Shown piece by piece: positions 54,369-64,000 of a DNA stretch of 64,000 bases. The position numbers and the translations under genes are program-made. Each line of letters starts with the position of its first letter. Within the stretch, counting starts at the first letter, position 1. Source of the DNA: Hippopus hippopus (lineage: Eukaryota; Mollusca; Bivalvia; Cardiida; Cardiidae); NCBI GenBank assembly GCA_946811185.2, contig OX328107.1, forward strand, positions 25,751,587-25,815,586, given 5' to 3'. Under the pieces are notes generated by a model. It was given only the letters and a program-made list of their open reading frames with translations. It had not been told where the DNA came from and did not search any database.

Positions 54369-57300
54369 GTATGTGTTTTTATTCAAATATCCCTGCATAT
54401 AAAATTTATTTTGTTTCCTGTTTTGCATGAAAAAGGCAGGTTTAAGACTACTTATTGCCGTATCATGAATAAGGGAAATCAGTTTAAAGATAAACTGTAA
54501 TTGAGATTGCAAATGGCCTGGGTACCTCAATGGTTAGATTACTCGGCTCGCCATGTAAATACAGGGTCTTGGTTCAAGTCCTGTAGCAGCCTTACTTTTT
54601 TTACTCTGGAAATGGAGACAGAAGTATAAATTTGTAAAGGGGAATGGGGGTGAAATGGGTGGTTTTCAAAACTCAAGGGAAAGGAGTGCAGTAATATACA
54701 GTAATGAAAATTTTGAGCAGTCCAAGTGACTCAGCGGTAAGAGCACTGGCCATGTATGCTAGGGGTCTTGGGTTCAAGCCAGGTACTTGTTGAAATTTTT
54801 GCCCATGGATTGGTATAACAGAGTGATGATATATTTCCAGGAAAAAGGACTAGCTTGTTTTGTTTTACATCTAAAATATTTGAGGAAAAGGGAAAATTGT
54901 TTGCTCTGAGAAATTTCTCATTTTCCTGTGGTGGTTTTAAAAGATCTACTTTAGTATGTACTGTGAGTTAATGGATAAATCCATGTTCACGTCAGTATGT
55001 CCATAAGAATCTGAATCAAAGTTCTTTGGAGACAAGAGCAAATGTTTAAAATCTGATGCAATTGATTGATTGAATTCACATTTATTTATCATTGCCACCA
55101 GTTGCCGATATTGGCGATGCCCCCTGAAGGCTGTTAGTATTGTTACTGGGGATAGTGCAGATACAGGACGAAACCCATCATAAGTTACGCCTGGTTCTTT
55201 ATCGTGCTTGGTGTAGCACCATCACACAGGATCTCAGTTTAACATCTTCCTTTTTGTATGTATTGCTATTAGTAATTGTAGGTAGCCAGCCGTAGAAATC
55301 GAACCCATACCCTCAAGTGATCCGAAACATCACATTCACGAGTCCTACGCTCTACCAATTGAGCTATGCGGGCTGGTCAATCTGATGCAATTTATCCATT
55401 TCTTATTTGAAAACATCACTCTGTAGAAGACTTTTTAGTGCCTTGAAAAAATGTGACAAAAGAATAAAGTTCTCATGATGATTATTTCTCCTTGCATTAC
55501 AACTAAAATGTTTTGTATATTTTAGGTAGAATTATTTCATGCAGTTACATACAAAAAGGAAGCTACAGAGAAACTCCACATGCCACAGTTTTTACAGAAG
55601 GAGGTAAATATGATTATGGAAAAGGCAACATTATATTAAAGATTTTGAAAGTCTGGCTATTTTCTCTTCTTAAATTTTTATACAGAATGTAAGGATAAAG
55701 TCACCAAATTTTTGAAAACATTTCTGTCAGACTTAAAATAAGCCCTAAAAAGTACATGTACTCTTAAACTGTTCACAAGATCTTTAATCAGAATTTTTGC
55801 CTTCCCTGCAATGTTTTCTACTCTGTCAAAAGAAAGACCATCATTTGAGCCAGATATAATGGTTTTGTCAGCAAATAGTTTCGAAATGGGTGAGTCAAAA
55901 CTTTGTAGATTTGCAAAGACAAAATTTTTATTTTGTTTAACTCCTTACTAAATGACAAAAATTTAGACTTGTCCAAATTCAAAGCATTTGTCACAACAAA
56001 ATAAATGGGACCAAAACATTTAATTTGTTTTAAGAAAGGTAGAAAACATTGTGGAAAAAGGAGAAAAGGCTGGTAATCAGTATTTTCTACTTTTCCCATA
56101 GTGTTTTTAAAAGGCTCTTTCTCCAGTGTCGCTAAAACTAGATTATTTGTAAAGAGTTAACTCTGTAACTTTTTACCAAATGATAAAATTTTGACTGGTC
56201 CCAATCCAAAGCACTTGCAGATAACACATTAAATGTGATTCAGATTGTAGGATTTGTCTTTGAATGGGTAGAAAACAATGTGGGAAAATGAGAAAATGCT
56301 GGTTTCTCCTTTGCCCACAGCGTTTTCAAAAGCCTTAGTAGTCAAGGCTGTTAAAAAGCAGAAATCAGTGGTAAAGGGTTAAGAATGAAGATGTTCATAT
56401 GTTTAAATGAAGATTGCAGGATTTTAGTTTACTCTTTACCAAAAGACAAAATTTTAGACTGAACCAAATTGAAAGCATTTGCAGACGACAAGTCACATGT
56501 ATCTTTGATAGGGTAGAAAACATTGTGGGAAAAGGAGAAAATGCTGGTTTCCAGCATTTTCTCCTATTCCCGCAATGTTTTCAAAAGCTTTCTCTTTCAG
56601 CATCATTAAAAGTCGAGATTGTTTGGTGAAGGGTTGAAGAGCTTTTTGTCCCAGTTATGTAATTGTCTGTTTGTAGGCAAGAGGGGTAGATTACATTGTG
56701 TTATGGCTTGATTGCGACAAAGAAGGAGAGAACATCTGTTTTGAAGTGTTGGACTGTGTACGGAGTGTAATGAACAAATCTGTTGGTGGTCAGGTATGAT
56801 TTCATTTATTCTTACCATGACAAGAATGATAATTTATGCTTTTTGAGGTAGTGTTGATCAAAATCAAACTGCATATGCTAAATGCATTCTGATTTTTGAA
56901 CTACTGTGAAAATTTTGTGATAAATCATGATAAAATTAGCCTTAAAGAGAATGCAATTTATTTGTCTTTTTTTTTACAACTGAAAATTGATGTTGCACTC
57001 TGATGTAGTGTTTTTCCTTATTGTACATGCATTTTGATGTATCTTGTGTGGGTAAATTAAAAGTAAGCAGTTGAAAAATAAGGGATTTTGCTATATGACA
57101 TTTGCAGGTTGTAAGTATGTTTAAGTCCTTAACCCTCCAATACAACTCGCGTAAATCCTTGCTCAAGAGATAGTTGAAAACATTATCGTAAAAAGTTGTT
57201 TATTGGGAAAAAAAATGACTTTTTTTTTTTGCTCAAAATTTTTTATAAAATATTACACATGGTTCATCCAAGGTCATGCTTGTTCCTTGCAGTCAGCTAA

Positions 57301-60300
57301 TCTTGATCTATGGTGTACACACAACTAAATAAGTGAGTGATTTGTATTCAAGGGTTAATGGAAAATATTTGTTGGACTTTTTCAGACAATATTTCGGGCT
57401 CATTTTAGTGCAATAACAGACGCAGATATCAAGAAGGCCATGGGATCTCTCGGAGAACCCAACAAAAATGAAGCTCTGTCAGTGGATGCTAGACAAGAAC
57501 TAGATCTGAGAATTGGCTGCGCATTTACTCGCTATCAGACAAAGTACTTTCAGGTATAAACTGTTTAATCTAGATAAGGTGGCTATTTGATAGAATTAAT
57601 TCCATCAGAGAGAAGAGAATTTTTTTTTTCCTTTGAAAAAATATGATTGAAAGGTTTTAGGCCCTTTTCAGCAGTTGTGATCAGTGTTTGTCACTGAACA
57701 AGATGGCCACCAGAGATAAAATTAGAGAAACTTTTAACTCTTGAGCAAAAAACAAAAACTTAGATTGGTCCAAATTGAAAGCATTTGCAGACGACAAATC
57801 AAACATGTCTCAGGTACTAAATTTGTCTTTAGAAGGGTAGAAAACATTGTGGGAAAAGGAGAAAATGCTGGTTACCAGCATTTTCTCCTTTTCCCACAAT
57901 GTTTTCAAAAGCCTTCTTTCTTCAGGATTGTGTGGTAAAGGGTTAAACGACTTCCCCTGAACCAGTAGAAGGATCTTGAAAATTAATTTCACAGGAACGT
58001 TCCTATAGTGACCCTGCACCAAAGTCTCTCTAAATGTTCTGCTCCCTTAACCTTTACCAGAAAACCCTGTGTTTTCACGAGCCCCATGAAAAGTGTTTTT
58101 CAAAATATTGTAGAAAAAGGAGAAAATTGTAACCAGCATTTTCTCCTTTTTCTACAATCTTTTTCTTCCCTTCAAAGGATAAATTTAATCCAAGAAAAGT
58201 ATCAAATTCGTCATTGTGATTTATACGCTTACCAAACTTTACTTCTCTGTTTTTGCAGGGAAAATATGGCAATTTAGACAGTACCCTGATTTCATATGGT
58301 CCATGTCAAACACCCACACTGGGCTTCTGTGTAGACAGGCATGATAAAATACTCTCCTTTAAACCAGAATTGTATTGGGTTATCCAGGTCCAGGTAAGAT
58401 ATGGTTCAGAATTGTTGCTACTAAATTTACCATAATTGAAAGTTATTAAAAGTAGGTAGAAAATATAGTTGCAGATTAGAAATGATAAAACTACTTTCTT
58501 ATTCAGTTAGTAGTAGACAAAATTGCAGACTGTCTGTATTGAAAGCATTTTGCAGTTGACAATTTAATGCCATCTCGATGATGATATCTGCCTGTGAAAG
58601 ATTTCAAACATTGTGTTACAAGGGAGAAAATGCTGGTCAACAGCATTCATTTTTTACCTTTTCCATCCATGTCTTCAAAAGCTTTCTTCTCAAGGTTCTA
58701 AAAATGCAGGTGTCTTGCATGACTCAGTGGTTAAGTGTAGGACTCATTACCAGAAGGCCTTGTTTTCGAGCTTCACTGGAAGCACTGGGTTGTTATGGGC
58801 TAGACTCTTTAGAGCCCTAGCCTAGTACTGGTGAAACCCAAGACACACACGAATATGTGAGGCTTTGCCATGATATAACTGAAATAATGTTGAAAGCGGC
58901 ATAAAACGCTATTCAATCAATCTAAAAATATTGGATTGTTTGTGAAAGGATTCATGCATTTTACTGTAGATATTGATTTAAAGGATAAAAGAGAAATAGT
59001 TAGCAAATCTTTTTTAGAACAACCATGGACAAACATAGTTTTTCTCTTCAAATTAGGACCTATCAAAAACCACAAAAAAGGCTTGTAGAAGTTGAACTTA
59101 AAAAAAAAAGAAATAACTTCTAGTGAACTACATTAAAAGATTAATGGGAAAAGTAGAAGTTGACAGTACCAATACTTATTTTTCAGCATTTTTTTCAAGA
59201 ACCATCAGCTGTAGATTAAACACAACCAGTGTGTTGCTAATGGCTTTACACTCTACAAATACAACTTTGTATGCCCCTGAAGTTAACAGGTTTGGAAAAC
59301 TCTAGGGTGTAAATCATTTGCGTGTACCTAGTAATCGTTCCTTTTTACGTCAAATAGTTGAAGATGTAAATTTGAAAAAAAAAGAAAAAATTATACAAGA
59401 CTGAGTTTAAGCTGTGCAAAATATATAGTAGATCTATTTATTCCTGTTTTGTCTATATTTGTAGGTTTCATTGGAAGGATGTGAAAAATTGTTTAATTTA
59501 GACTGGGAAAGAGTTAGAATTTTTGACAAAGAGGTGGCTCAGATGTTCATGGGGATTATCAAGTCATCTGAATCTGCAAGGTAATTTCTATTTTCTCCCG
59601 CAATAAGAAAATAGTCAAGTCCATTATACGTATTTGCCAAGTATTTTCATTTCACATCTAATTCTAAGATTTTAAGACTAATTACTGTATACATGGATAT
59701 ATACACATGTCCAATTACCCATTACCGACACTTTGTGTGAGGAAATGTTTTCGAATTCAAGATACTCATTATTTGTTGGTATACTTGTGGTAAAATACAC
59801 GAACATAAAAGTTTTAGAATTTTTTTAAATTTGCAGAATTGCAGGAATTTCCACATCGCAAAAATTTCCGCTTATACAGTAACTAAGTAAGGTGCCTACT
59901 TTTTCCAACTTTCAATTAGAGCTATATTTCTGAAAGTCAGTGGATATGGCTCTGGAATATTTTTCAATAACATAAAACAGAAAGTTTTAAGAGTTTTCCA
60001 ACTATGCTTTCTACCCTTTCATCGACAAATCCTAACATTTGCGTCACAATTTAATCTGGCGTCTGCAACTGTCATCAGTATGAATCAGGTGAATCCAAAA
60101 TTTTTGTAATTTTGAAAAGAGTCACAGCATTTTTGCTGTCCAGACAAGACAAATTTATTCCAGAGTCACAGATATAGTGAAGAAAGAGAAAACCAAGGCT
60201 AGACCACAGGCCTTGAACACAGTGGAAATGTTGAGAGTTGCTAGTTCTGGACTTGGTGAGTTGGGGTGTTGTAATTATTACACAGTTATCATTGTCATAT

Positions 60301-63300
60301 ATGTTCATTGTACTGTGTTAGTTAGTCTTTACTCCTCATACCGGAACTTTGTTGCATCAGATAAAATAAGGCTCAGTATTTACTAAAAGTGACTGCAAAT
60401 TTGCAGAAAATTAATAACTTCTTGAGAAACAATGATTTAATTTGCCTTGGGTTGTAGAACATTCAAATTAGTGTTTGAGAAAGAATTGTCATTGATTCAT
60501 ATCCAGACATAACTACATATACAAAAAAATGGAATATGATGTAAATTGATTATCATTCATTGAGAACAAACAACAATAACAAATTCTATTGAAATCCCTG
60601 AAAATAGAAATTTTAGTTTTGTCTGCTTCATACAAATATGGTTGCATTCATTGTCTAACTGTCACAGAGTGAATACATATTGGTTGAAGTGTATGTTGTT
60701 CTGATAGAAAAAATTTGGAGCTCAAATCTGCAGGGCAACAGATAACCAATGACCAAGAACATCTTGAGAATATTTACCCATATTCAGCTTCTAGGATACT
60801 GAGCTCAACTTAATTTGATGTTTTTGAAGAAAGTGTGTACCAGAATCTGATTGAAGAATATTTGTTTCTCTTACAAGAAATTTGTTTTTGGAAGGATAGA
60901 AAACATTGTTGGGAATGGAGGAAATGCTGGTTGCCAGCATTTTCTCCTTTTTCAACAATGTTTTCAAAAGTCTTGCTCTTGAGAGTCATTAAAATTTGGG
61001 ATTGTGTGATAAAGGATTAATTTATCTAGCACTCCCAAAGGAATTTATAAAAGGTACAAATGAATATGTATACATGTGGGTTTTTTTTTAAGGTCCTCAA
61101 GGAACCACTTATGAAAAACCTCGGCTCTTCTGTTTTTGAAAATACAATATTGTATGGTTATGACAGGTAATAGGTTGATTTAACTCTTTACCGAACAACA
61201 AAAATTTAGACTGGTCTGATTGAAAACATGTGCAGACAACAACTTAAGTGGCCCAAATGGCGAGATATGTCTCTGAATGGGTAGAAAACATTTTGGGGAA
61301 AGGAGAAAATGCTGATTACCAGCATTTTCTCCTTTCCCAAAAATGTTTTCAATAGCCTTCTTCCTCCAGGGTCGTTAAAACTTGCCATTGTGTGGTAAAG
61401 AGTTAAGAAAGAGTTTGACCCGTTGAAATAATTTGCAGCAGATAACATGAAAAGAAATTTCTGGTAAAATATCAATATTCCAAATGAATAACAGTTGAAT
61501 ACATGACTGAGCCATGCTGTGTGAAAAAGGAGCTTAATACGGTTGCAAAACATTTTGACCCCCGTCAGCCTGTGCAGTGTATTGAATACATGACTGAGCC
61601 ATACTCTGTGAAAAAGGAGCTTAATACAGCTGCAAAAATAATTGACCCATGTCAGCCTAGCCAGTGGGTGCAGGCTGATAGGGGTCGAAAAATTTGCTAT
61701 TCAAAATATATTGTGAATTATCTGCATCTCCAAGGATCATACTTACTCTGATTCCAGTCATTTGTCAGACAAAATGAATTTTATAAATCCATAGTTATAT
61801 GATGGCATGTTTGGTTTTATGCATCTCTGAGATTCATTAAGCCCCCTTTTTCTAGAGCATGGCTCATATTAAAATATTGTGACAAAAGCTCATGGAGCAA
61901 TTTCTCCAGTAATCACATTGTTTTCGAAAGTGGTCCACTGCCAGATGAAAATAGTATTTTGCAGATGGTGATATCTACAGGAAGATAATGATTTATTGAT
62001 ATTTGTAGGTATTGGTCCCCAGCAGACAATGCAAATAGCTGAAAGATTATACACACAGGGGTACATCAGTTATCCAAGAACAGAAACCACACAGTACCCA
62101 GAAAACTTTGAGCTGGTGTAATTTTTCTTTTCTATTTAGTTATACCCCCCACAACGAAGTGGAGGGGGGTATACTGGAATCGCCATGGCTGTCTATCCGT
62201 CTGTCCGTCCTTCCGTTTGTCTGTCCGTAGACACAAATTTGTCCGCTGAAATACTCCTACAGTTTTTCAGGTACTGAACTCAAATTTACACACAATTTTC
62301 CTATATACATGAAGTTGTGCATGTGCAATTTTCATAACCCTGCTGCGATGTGTTGCAGAATTATCTCCCCTTGAACTTTGCAATTTTTGCTAAATTATAA
62401 CGCTTTACCCTTTAACGAGTGCAAACCCTTTGTTGGAAGTTTCTTTTTTTTTTTCAACTCTTACTTTTGTACTAAACCATTCTGCATTCTGTGACATGTT
62501 TTGTGACAAGGAGCTGGTGGGGGGTATGATCACGGTAAGTGATAGCTCTAGTTTTTTTTGTACCCTTTATGACAGAAACTTTAGTTTTAGTGACCCTGAA
62601 GCAGAAACCTTTTGAAAACATTGTGGGAAAAGGAGAAAATGCTGGTAACCAGCATTTTCTCCTTTTCACACAAACTTTTCTATCCCATCAAAATCGGAAA
62701 TCATCATTTTGGCCACATTTAATTTGTCATCTGTAATAGCTGTTGATTTGGATTTGGTGGAGTCTAGAACTTTGTCATTTGGTAAAGAGCTAGTAGAGTA
62801 TATTCACAGGTTTGATATCTTTTGTGGAGAGTTCATGAGGCCGGACCGCACAGAATTCAAAGTTTGATTTTGAATCTATATGTGTTGCTTTTCCTTAAGA
62901 TACATGTATTTAGGGCACAACAGCATTAAGATTGCAATAACAGCCTTTTTCACTCAAAGCACCAGATTGGGACATGTGTGTTCCATGACCACATTTCTAA
63001 TGAGTTTACATAACATGTTTTATTGGGTGGAAGTAATGAGTTTGATAAGCTACTATATTTCACCATGTGTAAGTCACACATTTTTAGAGTTTTGAAGTTT
63101 AACCCTTTACCACACAATCCTGAGTTTTAAGGAACCTTTTTTAACGAAAGAAGCCTTTTGAAACATTGTGGGAAAAGGAGAAAATGCTGTTTTCTACTCT
63201 TTAAAAGATAATTCCATCATTTGAGCCACATTTAGATTGTCATCTGTAAATGTTTTTGATTTGGACAAGTCTACATTTTTATTGTGTGGTAAAGAGTTAA

Positions 63301-63458
63301 TAATTCATAGTTCATATCTTGAAGTAAGGAAGCTTTACCTTTTACTACACCATCCCGAATGTTTTCTAATTCAGGGCAACTTTGAAAATACAACAGAATC
63401 ATCCAGACTGGGGAAGTGTCGTCAGGGACCTGCTGAACGAAGGCATTACGAAGGCAAA
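54129..63458 (+). CDS. TOP3B: DNA topoisomerase III beta, first 9 exons (3' end outside window)
   Basis: This gene encodes a type IA topoisomerase that relaxes negatively supercoiled DNA and, in animals, also acts on RNA with TDRD3. Nine in-phase exons give about 380 residues; the family is about 860, so the C-terminal gate domains and zinc region lie beyond the window. [20 protein letters not shown] starts the TOPRIM domain, with the general acid E9 and the metal site DCDKEGE at 118-124. [20 protein letters not shown] and [10 protein letters not shown] follow the human protein closely. The active-site tyrosine is Y337 in [12 protein letters not shown] (human Y336). An in-frame TAG at 54111-54113 fixes the start. 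The only unusual donor is that of exon 8. The first intron is 1157 bp and free of intact family A copies; later introns carry many. Confidence 0.96.
54716..54800 (+). mobile_element. tRNA-like SINE head, TOP3B intron 1
   Basis: GTGACTCAGCGGTAAGAGC (A-box type) followed by CTTGGGTTCAAGCCAGGT (B-box type). A second tRNA-like stretch, TACCTCAATGGTTAGATTAC with TCTTGGTTCAAGTCCTG, lies at about 54520-54590. The acceptor stems do not pair well, so these are not functional tRNA genes. Confidence 0.5.
55064..55378 (-). mobile_element. Full-length tRNA-derived SINE with 14-bp target duplication, TOP3B intron 1
   Basis: On the minus strand the head contains ATAGCTCAATTGGTAGAGCG (A box) and ATGGGTTCGATTTCTACGG (B box). 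The body contains GGTGCTACACCAAGCACG, and the tail ends TTCAATCAATC. AATCTGATGCAATT flanks both sides (55050-55063, 55379-55392). It depends on LINE machinery not present here. Confidence 0.85.
55526..55603 (+). CDS. TOP3B: TOP3B exon 2 (residues 81-106)
   Basis: It encodes [20 protein letters not shown] then QFLQKE, the counterpart of human AELFSQAPTEKKEANPKLNM. Acceptor ATTTTAG|GTAGAA, donor AAGGAG|GTAAAT, phase 0. Confidence 0.94.
55937..56160 (-). mobile_element. Family A MITE, TOP3B intron 2
   Basis: TTAA at 55937-55940 and 56157-56160, core moderately mutated. A partial copy precedes it (about 55790-55930). Confidence 0.82.
56165..56382 (-). mobile_element. Family A MITE, TOP3B intron 2
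   Basis: It runs from GTAACTTTTTACCAAATGAT to GTGGTAAAGGGTTAA. Half the core is deleted (GCTGGTTTCTCCTTTGCCC). Confidence 0.75.
56427..56638 (-). mobile_element. Family A MITE, TOP3B intron 2
   Basis: It runs from AGTTTACTCTTTACCAAAAG to GTTTGGTGAAGGGTTG. It ends 38 bp before exon 3. Confidence 0.8.
56677..56793 (+). CDS. TOP3B: TOP3B exon 3, TOPRIM metal site (residues 107-145)
   Basis: It encodes [20 protein letters not shown] then [15 protein letters not shown]118, D120 and E122 form the acidic cluster that binds magnesium in type IA enzymes. Acceptor TTTGTAG|GCAAGA, donor GGTCAG|GTATGA. Confidence 0.97.
57386..57553 (+). CDS. TOP3B: TOP3B exon 4 (residues 146-201)
   Basis: It encodes [20 protein letters not shown], then [20 protein letters not shown], almost identical to human [20 protein letters not shown]. 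Acceptor TTTTCAG|ACAATA, donor TTTCAG|GTATAA, phase 0. Confidence 0.97.
57734..57946 (-). mobile_element. Family A MITE, intact, TOP3B intron 4
   Basis: TTAA at both ends, perfect core. Confidence 0.86.
58048..58240 (+). mobile_element. Family A MITE, TOP3B intron 4
   Basis: The left terminus TTAACCTTTACCAGAAAACC and core are present; the right arm is decayed. Exon 5 begins close by at 58259. Confidence 0.7.
58259..58393 (+). CDS. TOP3B: TOP3B exon 5 (residues 202-246)
   Basis: It encodes [31 protein letters not shown] and [13 protein letters not shown], matching human GKYGDLDSSLISFGPCQTPT. Acceptor TTTTGCAG|GGAAAA, donor GTCCAG|GTAAGA, phase 0. Confidence 0.97.
58498..58950 (-). mobile_element. 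Family A MITE split by a SINE, TOP3B intron 5
   Basis: It is interrupted after GGTTCTAAAAAT and resumes with TCTAAAAATATTGGATTG, then GTTTGTGAAAGGATT. Confidence 0.75.
58706..58920 (+). mobile_element. tRNA-derived SINE nested in a family A MITE, TOP3B intron 5
   Basis: The head has ATGACTCAGTGGTTAAGTG; the tail has AATGTTGAAAGCGGCATAAA and CAATCAA. The 9-bp duplication TCTAAAAAT flanks it (58697-58705, 58921-58929). Confidence 0.8.
59465..59580 (+). CDS. TOP3B: TOP3B exon 6 (residues 247-285)
   Basis: It encodes [20 protein letters not shown], the equivalent of human LLLDWDRVRVFDREIAQMF. Acceptor TTTGTAG|GTTTCA, donor GCAAG|GTAATT, phase 2 out. Confidence 0.95.
60164..60255 (+). CDS. TOP3B: TOP3B exon 7 (residues 285-316)
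   Basis: It encodes [20 protein letters not shown] then VASSGLG, equivalent to human [20 protein letters not shown]. Acceptor ATTCCAG|AGTCAC, donor GACTTG|GTGAGT, phase 1 out. Confidence 0.96.
60875..61021 (-). mobile_element. Family A MITE, partial, TOP3B intron 7
   Basis: Core and the GTGTGATAAAGGATTAA end; the other arm is missing. Confidence 0.68.
61180..61406 (-). mobile_element. Family A MITE, intact, TOP3B intron 7
   Basis: TTAA at 61180-61183 and 61403-61406, full core. Confidence 0.86.
61509..61863 (+). mobile_element. Family B MITE with a tandemly duplicated left end, TOP3B intron 7
   Basis: The first roughly 85 bp, including flank GAATACATGACTGAGCCAT, occur twice in tandem (from about 61496 and about 61580). 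The right end reads TTTTTCTAGAGCATGGCTC. Confidence 0.8.
62009..62117 (+). CDS. TOP3B: TOP3B exon 8, catalytic tyrosine (residues 316-352)
   Basis: It encodes [20 protein letters not shown] then [15 protein letters not shown]337 is the nucleophile that links covalently to nucleic acid. The donor is taken as CTGGT|GTAATT because only this keeps exon 9 in frame; CTG|GTGTAA two bases earlier would break it. A bivalve-type repeat begins about 22 bp downstream. Confidence 0.95.
62140..62558 (+). repeat. Bivalve-type interspersed repeat (TATACCCCCC...), TOP3B intron 8
   Basis: It opens with the hairpin TATACCCCCC/GGGGGGTATA and continues with a GTCTGTCCGTCC pyrimidine run and AGAATTATCTCCCCTTGAAC. 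It ends near GGGGGGTATGATCACGG. I associate this kind of repeat with many bivalve genomes. Related purine/pyrimidine and CATTATGTCTCC material lies near 2730-2990. Confidence 0.65.
62560..62790 (+). mobile_element. Family A MITE, TOP3B intron 8
   Basis: It runs from TACCCTTTATGACAGAAAC to TTTGGTAAAGAGCTAG, good core. Confidence 0.78.
63099..63300 (+). mobile_element. Family A MITE, TOP3B intron 8
   Basis: TTAA at both ends. The right half of the palindrome is deleted after GGAGAAAATGCTG. Confidence 0.82.
63375..63458 (+). CDS. TOP3B: TOP3B exon 9 (residues 352-380)
   Basis: It encodes [20 protein letters not shown] then NEGITKA, aligned with human SLRQQANHPYWADTVKRLL and AEGINRPRKG. Acceptor AATTCAG|GGCAAC, donor GGCAAA|GTAAGT, phase 2. 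The next exon is outside the window. Confidence 0.92.
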
Positions 63459-63504
63459 GTAAGTGCTAGAAAACGGTTTTTGCGTATACATTGGGGGAAC
63501 ATTG

Positions 63505-63715
63505 TTAACTCCTTACCAAACAACAAAATTTTGGACTTTATGCAAATGCAGAGCATTTGCAGATGACAAATCAAATCTGGCTCAGTTAGAGGAAATTGTA
63601 TTTGAAAGGGTAGAAAACATTGTGGGAAATGGAGAAAATGCTGGTTCTCACAATGTTTTCAAAAACTCTCTTCCTGAGTGTTGTTAAAAGTTGGGATTGT
63701 GTGGTAAAGAGTTAA
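63505..63715 (-). mobile_element. Family A MITE, TOP3B intron 9
   Basis: TTAA at 63505-63508 and 63712-63715; part of the core deleted. Confidence 0.82.
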
Positions 63716-63819
63716 TCAGTGAAAATAAATGAATCTCTAAGATTACTAGCCCTGCACATCACATACTAAGCTTATAGTCATGGCAGAAAGAATAGATCAA
63801 GACCAAGTAACACAATATT

Positions 63820-63911
63820 TAATTTGCTGAACCAAATGGTTAAGCCAATCAAAAGTTGTGTTACATTCAAATTTAGAAAATTCTGTAGGATAAGACTAAG
63901 ACTATTCTTAA
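63820..63911. mobile_element. Family C MITE half, cut by a family A copy
   Basis: It contains AAGCCAATCAAAAGTTGTGT and GGATAAGACTAAGACTATTC, then ends at the TTAA used by the family A copy that follows. Confidence 0.7.
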
Positions 63912-64000
63912 CCCTTTACCACGAAATGCCGAGTTTTAAAAATCCTTGGAAAGAAGGCTTTTGAAAACATTGTAGGGAAAGGAGAAAATGCTGGTAACCA
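63908..64000 (+). mobile_element. Family A MITE, cut by the window edge
   Basis: Left end TTAACCCTTTACCACGAAAT and the first half of the core. It is inserted at a TTAA in a family C element. Confidence 0.8.

Noticed and set aside
55290..55375. Possible tRNA gene on the minus strand
   Set aside because: A and B boxes are good, but the acceptor stem does not pair and the sequence continues into a SINE body with its own target duplication.
1..64000. CRISPR array or prokaryotic operon
   Set aside because: The regularly recurring palindromes are dispersed MITEs with TTAA flanks, not direct repeats with spacers; the genes are spliced eukaryotic genes.

Overview
The window is a stretch of animal nuclear genome, most likely from a bivalve mollusc. 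Both genes are intron-rich, with GT-AG introns and a strongly AT-rich background. Many of the interspersed repeats look like ones I associate with heterodont bivalves such as Dreissena, Mya or Mercenaria: the AAGAGGGCCATGATGGCCCT-type element, the CCATGCTCTG MITE, the TATACCCCCCACAACG element, and tRNA-derived SINEs ending in GTTGAAAGTGGC. The organism call is an inference from repeat style, not a match I could run.

Two protein genes are present, head to head. GNPTAB (N-acetylglucosamine-1-phosphotransferase alpha/beta precursor, the enzyme that starts the mannose-6-phosphate tag on lysosomal enzymes) occupies 53338 down to 11160 on the minus strand. I could assemble 27 coding exons whose phases all agree, giving a complete 1165-residue open frame with an in-frame stop just upstream of the start codon. 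TOP3B (DNA/RNA topoisomerase III beta) starts at 54129 on the plus strand. Nine exons (about 380 residues, through the catalytic tyrosine) lie in the window and the rest runs off the right edge. The start codons are 790 bp apart, so 53339-54128 is a candidate shared promoter. Positions 1-11159 carry no gene I can support.

Everything else is repeats. The dominant one is a TTAA-flanked, piggyBac-like MITE ('family A', about 230 bp, CCCTTTACCA termini, a near-perfect 66-bp palindrome at its centre). I count about 66 full or partial copies, in both orientations, in almost every GNPTAB and TOP3B intron and in the left intergenic region. None is seen between about 44.5 and 54.9 kb (GNPTAB introns 1-2, most of the promoter side). 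Copies sit inside one another and inside other MITEs (families B and C), always at TTAA, which gives a relative insertion history. Other mobile DNA includes B, C and D MITEs, a full-length tRNA-SINE with a 14-bp target duplication, a SINE inserted into a family A copy, a 912-bp TIR element with a 6-bp target duplication, a 2.1-kb foldback element with GC-rich hairpins, and several elements built from tandem units of about 140 bp.

The most noteworthy local points are these: a family A copy ends 9 nt from the GNPTAB exon 6 acceptor; the predicted GNPTAB lacks the spacer between its two LNR modules and has Arg in place of the conserved Gly in its EF-hand loop; and an unexplained 110-codon open frame lies in GNPTAB intron 20.
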